Positions 42,552 through 53,000 of a stretch of DNA of 64,000 nucleotides are shown here, in pieces. How positions within the stretch are numbered: position 1 is the stretch's first letter; every line of letters begins with the position of its first letter. Position numbers and translations under genes: made by a program. Location: assembly GCA_046331625.1 (NCBI GenBank), contig JAXLQL010000020.1, positions 1-64,000 on the forward strand, read 5' to 3'. Source of the stretch: JAXLQL01 sp046331625 (GTDB lineage Bacteria; Acidobacteriota; Terriglobia; Bryobacterales; Bryobacteraceae). The notes beneath the pieces were generated by a model. That model was not told the DNA's origin, ran no database searches, and saw nothing but the letters and a program-made list of their open reading frames with translations.

Positions 42552-42745
42552 GATCTGAAGATGGAGAGTTCAAGCCGGAGTGCGCGGGCAAGATGAATTT
42601 CTGCCTGTCGGCGACAGACGATCTGCTGAAGGGACCCATGGATCAGCCGCCCGTCGGCTTCATTTCATGCAAGGGGAAGGATCGGATCACCGTCGAGTAC
42701 GCGCTAAGGGATTCTAGCAAACCTCTGGGCATCGCGGAGTTCCCT
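42552..42745 (+). pseudogene. DUF1016 (YhcG-type) nuclease, C-terminal fragment
   Basis: Reads EDGEFKPECAGKMNFCLSA, then DDLLKGPMDQPPVGFISCKGKD, then ITVEYALRDSSKPLGIAEF, the C-terminal signature of DUF1016 (the xExK strand followed by the AGKxNFYLS helix). A one-base shift before it hides the preceding strand (DLKM in another frame). It complements the N-terminal fragment at 37104-37367. The sequence then runs into the partial lactonase copy. Confidence 0.8.
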
Positions 42746-42763
42746 CATCTCGAAATGCTCCCC

Positions 42764-43086
42764 CGTGGACCACCAAAGCACACGTTCGCGCAATTCTCCG
42801 GCAGCCGGATCATCCCAATCCGATCGCCATTCGGCGCGATGATCTGCACCCCCGGCCGCGCGCCCGCCCAGATGTTCCCGCCCACATCGCAGCGGATCCC
42901 GTCGGCCGCGCTCGGCGCACCCGTCTCCGGCACACCCAGCTTGATGAACCGCTTCCCGTTGCGCAGCGACTTGCCATCCACATCCCACACCTTCGTGTCG
43001 CGACCCCTGCGCGCCGGTGTCGGCGATGTAGAGCTTCTTATAGTCCGGCGAAAAGCAGATCCCATTCGGACCACTTACTTCGTCGG
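42764..43086 (-). pseudogene. Partial second copy of the SMP-30/gluconolactonase gene
   Basis: A 323-base direct repeat of 46901-47222, about 92-93% identical by hand count, covering the C-terminal part of the lactonase (SGPNGICFSPDYKKLY to ENCANVCFGGPR). An extra C near 43008 breaks the frame and both ends are truncated, so it cannot be functional. It is in the same orientation as the intact gene 4.1 kb away. Confidence 0.85.
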
Positions 43087-43227
43087 ATTCTGTCCCTGGC
43101 CACCATTCGCTTCACATCCTGCCACAGGACCGTTCCGCATCCCGCCGACGCCGCTCCATGGCCATCCAGCCGAACGGGGGGCGTTCAGCCTATTTCCCAG
43201 GACGGGAACAGTCGATATCATCTGTGG

Positions 43228-45672
43228 ATGAGGGCTTCCGCCGGTCTCCCGTTCGCCGTCTTTGCCGCTACGCTCGCTGCTCAGCAAACGCACTCCATCC
43301 GCGTGAACCCGGACGGCACTTTCTCGCCGCGGATCCTGAACATTCGCAGCGGCGATACGGTTCGCTGGGAGCAACTCTCTCGCGGCGATTCGGTGATTCC
43401 CGTCACCGGCAACGACACTGCCTACCCCGCCCTCTGCCTACGCCGCGCGCCCTACGCTCCCACTGACGCCAACGACCTTACCGGACCGCTCGGGCAAGCT
43501 CCGCCCGGCATCTTCGCCATGGGCATCCACGGCGCTGGCTACCGCGAGTCGACCACGGGAACTTGTCCGGGCAACGTTCGGCCGACCCTGACCGCCGGTA
43601 ACAAACTCCTGTGCGTGGGCGCGGGCTATCAGGCTACCATGGACGCTACCTGGAAAAGTCCCAACAACACCGGCGTCTTCATCCGCCTTCTGTGGAAAGA
43701 CGTGAACCCGGCCGAGGGCCGCTACGACTTTACGGTTCTCGAACGCGAAATGGAAAACGCCGTCGCCGCAGGCAAGCTTTTCAGTCTGTCCATCAAAGCC
43801 GGCGCAAATGGCACGCCGGACTGGATCTTTTCCACGAATCCCGACAATTCGCCCCGGGCGGGCGGCGGCGGCGGCGTGCCGCGCCTGCACCTGGAAGACG
43901 ACGATGATGCGCTCGACGGCGTCTGCGGCCAGAAGATGGACTTGGGCAACCCCACCAACCCGCGTTACCAGCAACTCTACTTCAACATGATGGTGGCCGT
44001 GGCCAACTTCATCAAATCGCGGTCGGACTGGTTCCGCGCGCTGGCCTACATCAAGACTTCCGGCGCGAACCTGGTGAGCGAGGAAAACCGCCTGCCCAAC
44101 CACTGCAGCACCGGATGCGCCTGCAACACGCGCATCCTGGCCGAAGACGGCTATCGCCCGTCGAAGCTTCTCGCCTACTACACCTCGTTGATGACCCTGC
44201 TGCGCGACAACTTCCCCGGCAAGTCGATCGTCTACGCGCTCATTCAGGATGGCTTCCCGCGCATCAATGAGACCGGCGGCTATCTCACCGCCGATGGCAG
44301 ATCTTCTGATCGCAATCCGCTACCGGCCGCTTTCGAACAGACGCAGGACATCCTGGATGCCGGCCAGACGCGGCTCGGCCCGCTGTTCGTGGTTGCGCAC
44401 AACGGCGTGCAGCCCAAGCCCGTCGCGCACTGCAACTTCGAGGGCCAGCATCCCAAACCCGTCACTACGCTGGCCGGCTATTGGGACGTAGGGTCGGGTT
44501 GCCCCAATCGCTGGGCCGTCCGCGAAGGCGCCGAAGGGCAAATCACCGGCTACCAAACCACGAATTTCCAACGCGGCGTTTCCACTCCCGCCGAATTCGA
44601 GTCCGCGATGGCGAACATGTGGGACAACACCGACGGCATCTACATGGAACTCTACGAAGAGATGTTCTGGCTCATCTCCAATACCAACGGCGGTGTGCTG
44701 CCCAGCGGCAAAACGACAGGCGCCTGGGCCGACAACCTCTTTACGCGCCGAACCGATCCCATCTTCCGCACCATGGCCGGCGCAGGCAACCCCTACCCCG
44801 CCACCTGGTCTCGCACGCTGCGGAACACCAACGCCAATGGCGCGCCCCTCACCCTCACCTACATTCACGGCTCAAAATGCGGCGCGGGCAATATTGAGTA
44901 CGGCCAAATCATCATCGACGCCCGGGTGCCTGCCATCCGCTCCGTCATCAGCGCTTCCGGCTTCGGCGGCGCCACCTCGGCCAGCCCCGGCACGTGGATC
45001 GAAATCTATGGGTCCAACCTTTCCGCCACTACCCGTGAATGGAGCGGGACGGATTTCGCTGGCTCCAACGCCCCCACTTCGCTCGACGGCGTAAGTGTTC
45101 GCATTGGCGCCCTGCCGGCTTTCGTTTCCTACATCAGCCCGGTCCAAATCAACGCGCAGGTGCCCTCGGGCCTTGCGGCCGGCGCCGCAGTGCCGGTGAT
45201 TGTTACCAATGCCGTAGGTTCCAGCACGGCCATCAACCTCACCATCAGCGGACTGCAACCCGGTCTGAGCGCGCCGGCCTCGTTCAACATCAACGGCCGC
45301 CAATACGCCGTGGCCCAGTTTCCGGATGGAGCTTACGCCCTGCCGGCGGACGCCATTCCTGGACTGAACACCCGCCCCGCGCGCCCCGGAGACACGGTCA
45401 CCTTCTACGGCGTCGGCTTCGGCCCGGTCACGCCCGCCATCGGCGCCGGCCAAGTGGCCGCGGGCGTCACCTCGCTCAATACCGCGTTTCAACTCTCCAT
45501 CGCGGGGACCAGGGCCAACCTCACCTATTCCGGCCTTGCCCCCGGCGCCGTGGGGCTCTATCAGTTCAACGTCACCATTCCTCGCATTCCGGCCTCAGAC
45601 GCCGCGCCTGTCGCCTTTTCGCTCGGCGGCGTCCCCAGCACCCAGTCGTTGTTCATCGCCACTCAGAACTGA
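43228..45672 (+). CDS. Exported multidomain protein: cupredoxin-like, TIM-barrel-like and IPT-like domains
   Basis: An 814-residue exported protein. After a signal peptide (AVFAATLAAQQ) residues 20-60 resemble a cupredoxin strand pair (SIRVNPDGTFSPRILNIRSGDTVRW). Residues 130-540 look like a glycoside-hydrolase-type barrel (VFIRLLWKDVNPAEGRYDF; FSLSIKAG; WFRALAYIKTSG; GIYMELYEEMFW). The last 240 residues are the IPT/TIG-like module (ASPGTWIEIYGSNLSA; RPGDTVTFYGVGFGPVTP). The IRLLWKDVNPAEGRYDF pattern is like GH42/GH-A beta-strand 2. A carbohydrate-active role is inferred. It stands alone, between the lactonase fragment and an IS scrap. Confidence 0.7.
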   Translation: MRASAGLPFAVFAATLAAQQTHSIRVNPDGTFSPRILNIRSGDTVRWEQLSRGDSVIPVTGNDTAYPALCLRRAPYAPTDANDLTGPLGQAPPGIFAMGIHGAGYRESTTGTCPGNVRPTLTAGNKLLCVGAGYQATMDATWKSPNNTGVFIRLLWKDVNPAEGRYDFTVLEREMENAVAAGKLFSLSIKAGANGTPDWIFSTNPDNSPRAGGGGGVPRLHLEDDDDALDGVCGQKMDLGNPTNPRYQQLYFNMMVAVANFIKSRSDWFRALAYIKTSGANLVSEENRLPNHCSTGCACNTRILAEDGYRPSKLLAYYTSLMTLLRDNFPGKSIVYALIQDGFPRINETGGYLTADGRSSDRNPLPAAFEQTQDILDAGQTRLGPLFVVAHNGVQPKPVAHCNFEGQHPKPVTTLAGYWDVGSGCPNRWAVREGAEGQITGYQTTNFQRGVSTPAEFESAMANMWDNTDGIYMELYEEMFWLISNTNGGVLPSGKTTGAWADNLFTRRTDPIFRTMAGAGNPYPATWSRTLRNTNANGAPLTLTYIHGSKCGAGNIEYGQIIIDARVPAIRSVISASGFGGATSASPGTWIEIYGSNLSATTREWSGTDFAGSNAPTSLDGVSVRIGALPAFVSYISPVQINAQVPSGLAAGAAVPVIVTNAVGSSTAINLTISGLQPGLSAPASFNINGRQYAVAQFPDGAYALPADAIPGLNTRPARPGDTVTFYGVGFGPVTPAIGAGQVAAGVTSLNTAFQLSIAGTRANLTYSGLAPGAVGLYQFNVTIPRIPASDAAPVAFSLGGVPSTQSLFIATQN

Positions 45673-46378
45673 CCCTACGACACCCCATCCCCTTCAAGGG
45701 AGCATGCCCACGCGGCGCTTGAGCATCAACTTGTTCCTCTTGTTTGCGTCCGCCTGACTGGCCAGGGGAATTATCGTCGACAGGGGGGCCAGCGAGCGGT
45801 GATGCGACTTGGGCGAGGCTGCCACCCGGCTGTGAAGCCCCATTCGCGCTTGATCTTCGATCTCGACGGCACAGTCGTAACGGTGTTCGGAAAGCAAGCT
45901 GGCGCCGAAGTCGGTTACAACCCCAGATATCGCCCCCCGTCCAGCGCTTGGTCGATGACGTCCTCGCGAAGATCCACGCCCTGTCCCTACTCTGACCAGG
46001 CGTTTTCACGCCGGATTCAAGTCGGATACAGGGTTGATAACTTCTTGCGCTCGCCACACCGCCGCCGGCTGATGCTTTGGGCCAGTTCCCTGCCCGCCCT
46101 CTGCGAGACCAATTGGAAGGTGCCAGCGAAGTGCAGTCCACCAATGCTTCCGACGCAAACACCCAGCCGCCGCAACCGAAAATCAGGCCACGGCGTTTCG
46201 CGAGTTCATGTAACGGAAATTTCCTTAGTTCCCTGTTTTCAATCGATCACGGGTTTCGATTCTGCAACAACGGATGCTCCATACGCTACTGTCGTCATCG
46301 GGGAGGCATTTTCGCGGTAGCACTGGCCGATGCGTGGCCCTTCACCTGAGAGACTGGGGATACCCACGCGCGGAATTT
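45673..46378. other. Intergenic region with an IS1380 scrap
   Basis: About 700 bases with no complete gene. The only recognisable piece is the IS1380 transposase fragment annotated separately; open frames elsewhere in the stretch look non-coding. Confidence 0.45.
45841..45926 (+). pseudogene. IS1380-family transposase fragment
   Basis: The frame reads HSRLIFDLDGTVVTVFGKQ followed by AGAEVGYNPR, which matches the strand around the first catalytic Asp of IS1380-family transposases. Similarity stops after GYNPR, and nothing else of the element is seen nearby. Confidence 0.7.
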
Positions 46379-46830
46379 CGCGAATTCCGCGATCCGAACC
46401 CAAATCTCTCTCCTTTTGCGCCCGCCTCGACCCACGAAGTAAGGTACGGCACCCCGCATGCGGGACCACATCCCGCACTCGATCCTTGATAATTGAATAG
46501 GTCGCAAGGGTTGGTTCGCTGTCAAAACCCAACCCTCAGGCGACATGCGCACCGCGACTCCCAGCCAAGCACCCCGAGGCTCGGAAACTTCGCGAATTCA
46601 CGAATCCGAACCCAAATCCCACCCCGTTGCACCCGACTCGACCCACAAAGTAAGGTACGGCCCCCCTCATCCGGGACCACTTCCGATTAACGCACCGCGA
46701 CTCCCAGCCATGCACCCCGAGCCGCGGAAACTTCGCGAATTCCGCAATCCGAACCCAAATCCCACCCCTTTGCGCCCGCCTCGACCCACAAAGCGAGGTA
46801 CCGCCCCCCGCATCCGCCCACCTCAAGCGA
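46379..46830. repeat. Three imperfect direct repeats downstream of the lactonase operon
   Basis: Units anchored by CGCGAATT at 46379, 46591 and 46734 share GATCCGAACCCAAAT-like, CGCCTCGACCCACAAAG-like and AAGGTACGGC-like blocks in the same order. Spacing is 212 and 143 bases. The second and third units also share GCGACTCCCAGCCA. Part of the unit resembles the last codons of the lactonase gene, so they may derive from its 3' end. Function unknown; possible site of transcription termination or of recombination. Confidence 0.6.
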
Positions 46831-47857
46831 TATGCGCACCCCGCGTCTGCACGTGCACCGCATACAACGACTGGCTCGCTGTCATGAACAGCCGGTTCCG
46901 CCGTGGACCCCCAAAACAAACGTTCGCGCAATTCTCCGGCAGCCGGATCATCCCGATCCGATCGCCATTCGGCGCGATGATCTGCACTCCCGGCCGCGCG
47001 CCCGCCCAGATGTTGCCGTCCACATCGCAGCGGATCCCGTCCGCCGCGCTCGGCGCGCCCGTCCCCGGCACGTCGAGTTTGATGAAGCGCTTCCCGTTGC
47101 GCAGCGACTTACCATCCACATCCCACACCTTCGTGTCGCGACCCTGCGCGCCGGTGTCGGCAATGTAGAGTTTCTTGTAATCCGGCGAAAAGCAGATACC
47201 ATTCGGACCGCTTACTTCATCGGTCACCTTCGCCACCTGCCCCGTCTTAGGATCGGCGCGATACACGGCCTCTTTCACTTCTTTCTCGGCCTTGTATCCT
47301 TCGTAGTCGCCATTGATGCCGTAAGGTGGGTCCGTGAACCAAACGCCGCCATCGGGATGCACGACAATGTCGTTCGGCGAGTTGAGGCGCTTGCCTTCGA
47401 ACCGTTCCGCGATCACCGTCACTGAGCCGTCATACTCGTAGCGCACCACGCGGCGTCCGCCATGCTCGCACGAAAGCTGCCGGCCCTCATAGTCGAACGT
47501 GTTGCCGTTACTGTAACCCGACGGATTGCGGAACACAGTTACGCGATTGTCGTCCGCGATCCACCGCATCTGCACGTTCGCCGGAATGTCGCTCCACACG
47601 AGATACCGCCCCACGCCATTCCATGCCGGACCTTCCGCCCAGGACGTGCCGATATGCAGCCGCTTGATGCTCGTGTTGCCGATGATGTATTTGCGGAAGC
47701 GATCGTCGAGCGCAACAATGTCCGGATCCGGATACTGGACCGGCTGCACATTGGTCCAATCGCGCGGCGTGGGCACGGGCGACACTGTTGCCTGCGCGGC
47801 CAAAGGAGCCGCGGCCAATGGCGCCGCACCAAATGCCAGCATAGTTCTTCTCGTCAT
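46823..47857 (-). CDS. SMP-30/gluconolactonase/LRE-family lactonase, exported
   Basis: A 344-residue protein with a signal-like start (MTRRTMLAFGAAPLAAAPLAAQ, perhaps Tat). It has the six-bladed propeller motifs of the SMP-30 family: GTSWAEGPAWNGVGRYLVWSD with the metal-binding Glu, RLNSPNDIVVHPDGGVWFTDPPYG with Asn/Asp, and SGPNGICFSPDYKKLYIADT. It opens sugar lactones to acids. It is the third gene of an operon with the PHP-like protein (8-base gap) and Oar receptor 3, which suggests work on uronate or aldonate derivatives. The start at 47857 was chosen over one 61 codons upstream inside the preceding gene. Confidence 0.88.
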   Translation of the reverse strand: MTRRTMLAFGAAPLAAAPLAAQATVSPVPTPRDWTNVQPVQYPDPDIVALDDRFRKYIIGNTSIKRLHIGTSWAEGPAWNGVGRYLVWSDIPANVQMRWIADDNRVTVFRNPSGYSNGNTFDYEGRQLSCEHGGRRVVRYEYDGSVTVIAERFEGKRLNSPNDIVVHPDGGVWFTDPPYGINGDYEGYKAEKEVKEAVYRADPKTGQVAKVTDEVSGPNGICFSPDYKKLYIADTGAQGRDTKVWDVDGKSLRNGKRFIKLDVPGTGAPSAADGIRCDVDGNIWAGARPGVQIIAPNGDRIGMIRLPENCANVCFGGPRRNRLFMTASQSLYAVHVQTRGAHIA

Positions 47858-47865
47858 CGTGGACC

Positions 47866-50073
47866 TCACTTGATATGAATCGGTTGGCCGATCACGCCGT
47901 TGCCCGCCGAGTCCCACGCCGCAAATCGAACCCACTTCTTGCCGGTGGCCTCGAACGGAATGCTCACCCGCTGCGAGCCGAATGGTGGCAGGTCCGTCGC
48001 GGAGATCACCTTGCGCCCCGTGGTCTTGCCATCGCCCCACACCAGTTCATAGAACTCGAGCGGATACGTCCATTCGAACTGCACCGAGAATTTCCGCTGC
48101 GCGCCGGAGCCTTCGATCGCCCACGAATTCAGCAGCACTTCGCCGCTGGTCACGAAGAAGTCGCCCGCGCGCATCGAGCGTGTGATCGGCGTCCAGTCTT
48201 CGTTGTAGCGAGGTAGCCGGTCCAGCTTCACGTAGTTCACCATCAGGTGCGGATACGTCTCGTCTTCCGGGAACTTCTGATACGTGTCGCCCTCTGAAAA
48301 CAGATATTTCGGACCCGCCCAGTTGTTCATATCGTCGAGCGTGCCGAGGCAGCGCACTTCGCACAGCCTCTGCTCCGAAAGATCCACCGGCAGCGATTGG
48401 AACGACGCGCCCAGATAGCGATCGCTCAGAAAATGCATCGTGTCGCGGATCGCATCCGGATATCCCGACGAGCCCTTCGTGCGCGGGTGCGCCTGCCACA
48501 CCAAGCCGTTCTCGCGCTTCAGCATTTCGAGCTCGTCGGCTGCATCTTTGATGTGGTAGACCTTGCCGTAAACCGGATCGTTCTCGACGAACTCCTGGCC
48601 CGCCTGCCGCACCTGGCTCCAATAGACCGGGCGCGGAAACACCATCGAGTAGTGCCCTTCGAAGTACGCGTCAGGCTCTTCGCCGGGCATCAATAGGAAG
48701 TCTTTGTCGGAGTGCCGGCGGCAGCCATCGAAGTACACCTTCTGATCTTTGAACCGCAGCGGACCCGCATCCTTCGCATGCCCATCGCCGTGGAAATCGG
48801 ACATCATCGCGATGTTCACACCCAGCGCACGGAAAGCCGGGATCCACGCCGGCTGCGCGTCGATCGTTCCCGCATCGGCTAGGTATTCATTGAACGCTGT
48901 GTGGAAATGGCTGATCGCGACCTTCCATCCCTGCATCTCCTTGTAGCGGTCGTCATGCGTGAATGCGAGCACCTGCTTCTGCGTCGCGTCGCGCCCCTCG
49001 GGACTCAGGTAGTAGTAAGCGGCCATGCGCTGCCATGTTCCCGGAGGCGCGTTGAACAGAGCGAAGTTCCCCGTGGCGAAGCCGCGGCTCTGGCCCTGGC
49101 GGCGCTGATAGACCTCGTCTGAGACTCCGAACGGACGGTACATTTCCTCGCGATCGTTGTTGCGCACGCCGAACGAATAGCTCGCATCGTCATCCTTGCG
49201 GTAGTACACGTAGCCGAGATTCATCTCGATCTCCCGCGCCCAGAAGAACTTGTGCGGCGAGGGGAACACCGCAAGCGAGCCCGATTTTGTTTCAATCACG
49301 GCTAGCCGGTTTCGTGCGCGCATCGCCATCGGGTCCGCGTTGGGCGCGCCGCCGAATTCGTACTTCTGCCACGCCCGCGCCACGTCTTGCCACTGGATCC
49401 GCGGACCGTCGTCCACCTTCATGCCTTTGAGCCCGGCGCGATAGTTGTACGCCACCGCCTCTTCGCCCGTCTTGGCGATCGCTTCCTGCCGCAGCAGGTT
49501 CGTCCCCTTGTACGCCGTGAACTGGAGCTTCCCGGAAAAGACGCCGAGCGTGAGCCCGTCAAACGTCACCTCGGCGCGCGCGCCGTCGGTCTTCGCCGAA
49601 CAGGCCGTGGTCGCGAACTTCGACACGCCGCGCCGCACTTCGCTCTGGGACCGGGGGAGGCCCGGATTCACCCGCGTCGACCCCGGAATCACCAGGGGCG
49701 CGTCCCAAAACACTTTCCACTTTTCCTGTTCCAGGAACTCCGCGCTCGTCAGGCCGAGCTTCTTCAACGGCTCGAGCTGTTGGTTCGAGATGCGCCGCTT
49801 CGCCGCCGTCACCGCGAACTCCGGAGTCAGGTTGCGTCCCAGTATGGACCACGCACCTCCGCTCTTGCGGACCGCCAATTCGCGCACCACCGGCGCGCCC
49901 GCGTTCACCGCGAGCTGTACGCGCACCTCCTGGCCGGGCGCTCCCAGCCAAGTGAGTTGCACACCATCGGGGATCGCCTGCGCAGCCAAACCCTGCTGGG
50001 CATGGAACTGCGACAAGTCGCACTGCACCGCCAGGAGAGAGGCAGGGACGAGGGTAAGAATGAGTCTGCGCAT
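47866..50073 (-). CDS. Exported protein with a PHP-like metallohydrolase region
   Basis: A 735-residue exported protein (signal MRRLILTLVPASLLAVQ). Residues 390-620 resemble a PHP-type phosphoesterase of the CehA/McbA kind: AISHFHTAFNE, NIAMMSDFHGDGH, LLMPGEEPDA and GLVWQAHPRTKG would supply His, Asp and Glu metal ligands. The N-terminal 300 residues are beta-rich (TWLGAPGQEVRVQL). The reaction is unknown. It lies 21 bases after the Oar receptor 3 stop and 8 bases before the lactonase, so the three are co-transcribed. Confidence 0.65.
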   Translation of the reverse strand: MRRLILTLVPASLLAVQCDLSQFHAQQGLAAQAIPDGVQLTWLGAPGQEVRVQLAVNAGAPVVRELAVRKSGGAWSILGRNLTPEFAVTAAKRRISNQQLEPLKKLGLTSAEFLEQEKWKVFWDAPLVIPGSTRVNPGLPRSQSEVRRGVSKFATTACSAKTDGARAEVTFDGLTLGVFSGKLQFTAYKGTNLLRQEAIAKTGEEAVAYNYRAGLKGMKVDDGPRIQWQDVARAWQKYEFGGAPNADPMAMRARNRLAVIETKSGSLAVFPSPHKFFWAREIEMNLGYVYYRKDDDASYSFGVRNNDREEMYRPFGVSDEVYQRRQGQSRGFATGNFALFNAPPGTWQRMAAYYYLSPEGRDATQKQVLAFTHDDRYKEMQGWKVAISHFHTAFNEYLADAGTIDAQPAWIPAFRALGVNIAMMSDFHGDGHAKDAGPLRFKDQKVYFDGCRRHSDKDFLLMPGEEPDAYFEGHYSMVFPRPVYWSQVRQAGQEFVENDPVYGKVYHIKDAADELEMLKRENGLVWQAHPRTKGSSGYPDAIRDTMHFLSDRYLGASFQSLPVDLSEQRLCEVRCLGTLDDMNNWAGPKYLFSEGDTYQKFPEDETYPHLMVNYVKLDRLPRYNEDWTPITRSMRAGDFFVTSGEVLLNSWAIEGSGAQRKFSVQFEWTYPLEFYELVWGDGKTTGRKVISATDLPPFGSQRVSIPFEATGKKWVRFAAWDSAGNGVIGQPIHIK

Positions 50074-50094
50074 TTCGGTGTTCTATGATACATG

Positions 50095-53000
50095 TTAGAA
50101 GCTCCACCGCGCGGCCGCTTGAATGGTTCGCGGGTTGCGCGCACTCGTGATCGCCCCGAAGTCGGCAGCTCCGAACACGCTTCCTGGAAGGTCGAAACTG
50201 GCGTGATTCAGCAGATTGAAAAACTCCGCTCGAATCTCGAGCGCCGTCTTCTCGCGTATCGCGAACCGCTTTTCGAGCGTCGCGTCGGTGTTGACCAACC
50301 TCGGCCCGCGCAAAACCGAACGTGGCGAGTTGCCGAAGCGGAACTGCGCGGGCGCCGCGAATGCCGCCGTCTCGAACCAGCGAGTGATTGACCGGTCTGC
50401 TCCGAGTCGCGGATCGCGCAGAAGGTCGGGCCGCATCGGCCCCGCCGAAAACGCATTCGTGGTGTTCACGCTGCTTGCGACCGAGAACGGCGCGCCAGAT
50501 TGCCCCGTTTCGAGCAAGCCCACCTTCCATCCGCCGGCGATCCGATTCAGCCACCGCCGATTCCTGATTGCCGGTAGCTCGTATTGCAGCGTCACCAGGA
50601 GCCGTTGTGGAACATCGCTGCCGCTCCGCGCCTTGTCGAGGTGGCGGTTGTATGCGTCCATATAGCTGCCCGTCGCGCCGTACTCGGTCGAGGACTCGAC
50701 ATCGTCGAGGAACTTCGAAAACGTGTAGTGCGCCAGGAACGCAAGGCCGCCGCTGAACCGCTTCTCGGCGCGAACGAAACCGGCGTGATAGCTCGAGTTG
50801 CCGATGGAGGGATTGATCCACGTGACATTCGAGAACTGAGGAAACGGGCGGCGGAGTTGCGCGTTGCCAGCGCCCATCAGTTCCGGGCGCACTTGGTTGA
50901 GCGAAAAATCATTGGCCGTAAGATGGTGGCTCACGTTGCCGATGTAGCCGAACTCTACGACTACGTTGGTGGTCAACTCGCGCTGGATGCCCGCGTTGTA
51001 TTGATACGAAATCGGTGCCACTTGTTTCGGGTTGAAAAACGAGATCGAAGTGGTGGGCCGTTGCCCCAGCGCCACCGCGCCGAAACTCGCGTCCCTCGCG
51101 GGTCGCGAAAATGCGGGGAAGCCATCGCGCAGGTGAAACGCGCTCTGCAAATCGGCCTGCGGAACCACGAAGCTCGCCGAGTCAGAGAATCCGAGCGAAG
51201 CCGTATCGCCGATCGTGTTCGAGACCGTGGACGCGTAGAACACACCCGCGCCGCCGCGTAGCACGGTATCGCGCAGTCCTGGGATCCGGTAGGCGAAGCC
51301 CAGCCGCGGTGCGAAATTGTTGACGTCGGTGCGGAACGCGCGCTCTGGTGTGCCATTCGCGCCCGCGAAGGTGACCACACCCGGCGTGCCGGAGACCGGA
51401 TTGATCGCCAGCGCGTCGAACGAGTTCATCCGATTGTCGAGCTCGCGCCTTGGCAATTCGGTTTCCCAACGAAGGCCGGCGTTGATCGTCAGCCGGTTGG
51501 TCAATCGATAGTCGTCTTGCACGAACAGGCCGATGTACTGTGCGCGCGTGCGGATCTTGTCCGAAACCTGAACCGCTCCGGCGTTGACCTCGCCCAGCAG
51601 CAAACTCGCAAGAGCGTTCCCTGTGCCCGAAACTCCTGGAAGGCTCGTGATGAGCGGACTGATCGTCAAACTCCCTGACGAACTTCGATCGCGAATCTCA
51701 TCGTTGCCACCGAGACGCGCTTCGAAGCCCGCCTTCACCGCATGCTTGCTCTTGTACCAGGAGAGTGTGTCGAGCACCTGCGCGTCCTGAATCGGAGTTT
51801 GGATGCGGAACACCGCTGCCGGATTGCCGAGCGTCGCGTAGCCTGGCACCGTGAACGCTGGAAATGCCGCGGCGCTCACGCCTCGCAGCCCGATCGCCCC
51901 CGCGAGGTTCGCCTGCAAGCCCGCTCGCGTGTCGATGAACTTGCGGCGCAGATAGGTGAAGCGAAAATCGTTCGTCACCGCCGGATTGAAGACGTGAACA
52001 TGATTGCCCAGGATACTCTGCACGCGAACATCGGTGAGATTGGCGGCCGGATCCACGGCGGGGTTGCCATAGGTTCCCGAGTTTATCGAGCCCGCATCGT
52101 TCACGTAGTAGCGCGCCATCACCAAGTCTCGCGGCCGAACTTGGTGATCCAGGCGGGCAACCACGATATCGCGGTCGAGCGTGTTCGAACTGCTGCCCGC
52201 GTAGTTGTTGGCGTTGGTCGCGGCGCCGGTGCGATTCGGCAGCGGATAGTAGGCGAGCGCCGCCCGCGCAACCGAATCGAAGCGGCTGGCGGGAATCAGA
52301 TTGCCCGCGAACGCCTCGCGTGCCGAGCCCGCGGTTGTGAGCGGATCGAAGATCGGCACGCGACTGCCGCTCCCGTTGCGCAAGTCCGAAAAGTCGCCGC
52401 CGCGATTCGCGATCGTCGGCACCGTCGAGAGCGCGGTCTCGCTGGTCAACTGGCGCGTCCGCTCCCACGATGCGAAGAAGTGTGTCTTGTCCTTGCGAAT
52501 CGGTCCGCCCAGAGCAAGGCCGTACTGGTTCAGCCGAATCGCAGGCCGCGTGCTGGCGAAGAAGTTCCGCGCGTTCAGCACCGTGTTCTGCAGCGACTCG
52601 AAGGCGCTGCCGCGAAAATCATTGGTGCCCGAACGGGTGGACATCACGATCACGCCGGACGTCGAGTGACCGTACTCGGCGGAGTAGCTGTTGGCGACGA
52701 CGCGGAACTCCTGCATTGCGTCCACCGGCAATGACGTGAGTTGCTGCGGACGAGTCAGGCCCACGGCGTTCGTAACGTTGCCGCCATCGAGGGTGAAGTT
52801 CTGATTGCGTGCGCGCCCGCCGGCGACGCTGAAGACCGGATAGTTCTCCGCCGTTCCGCGCCCGTTGTCGATCATCACCACTCCGGGCGCCAACGCCACC
52901 AGCGAAGATGCCGCGCGATTGGCCATCGGTAACGCCGCCAGCATCTGCCGGTTGACCGCTTGCGCCACACTCGACGATTGCGAGTCCACCATCGGCGGCG

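Noticed and set aside
46379..46830. CRISPR-like repeats
   Set aside because: There are only three long imperfect units at unequal spacing, with no short identical repeats, no spacers and no cas genes.
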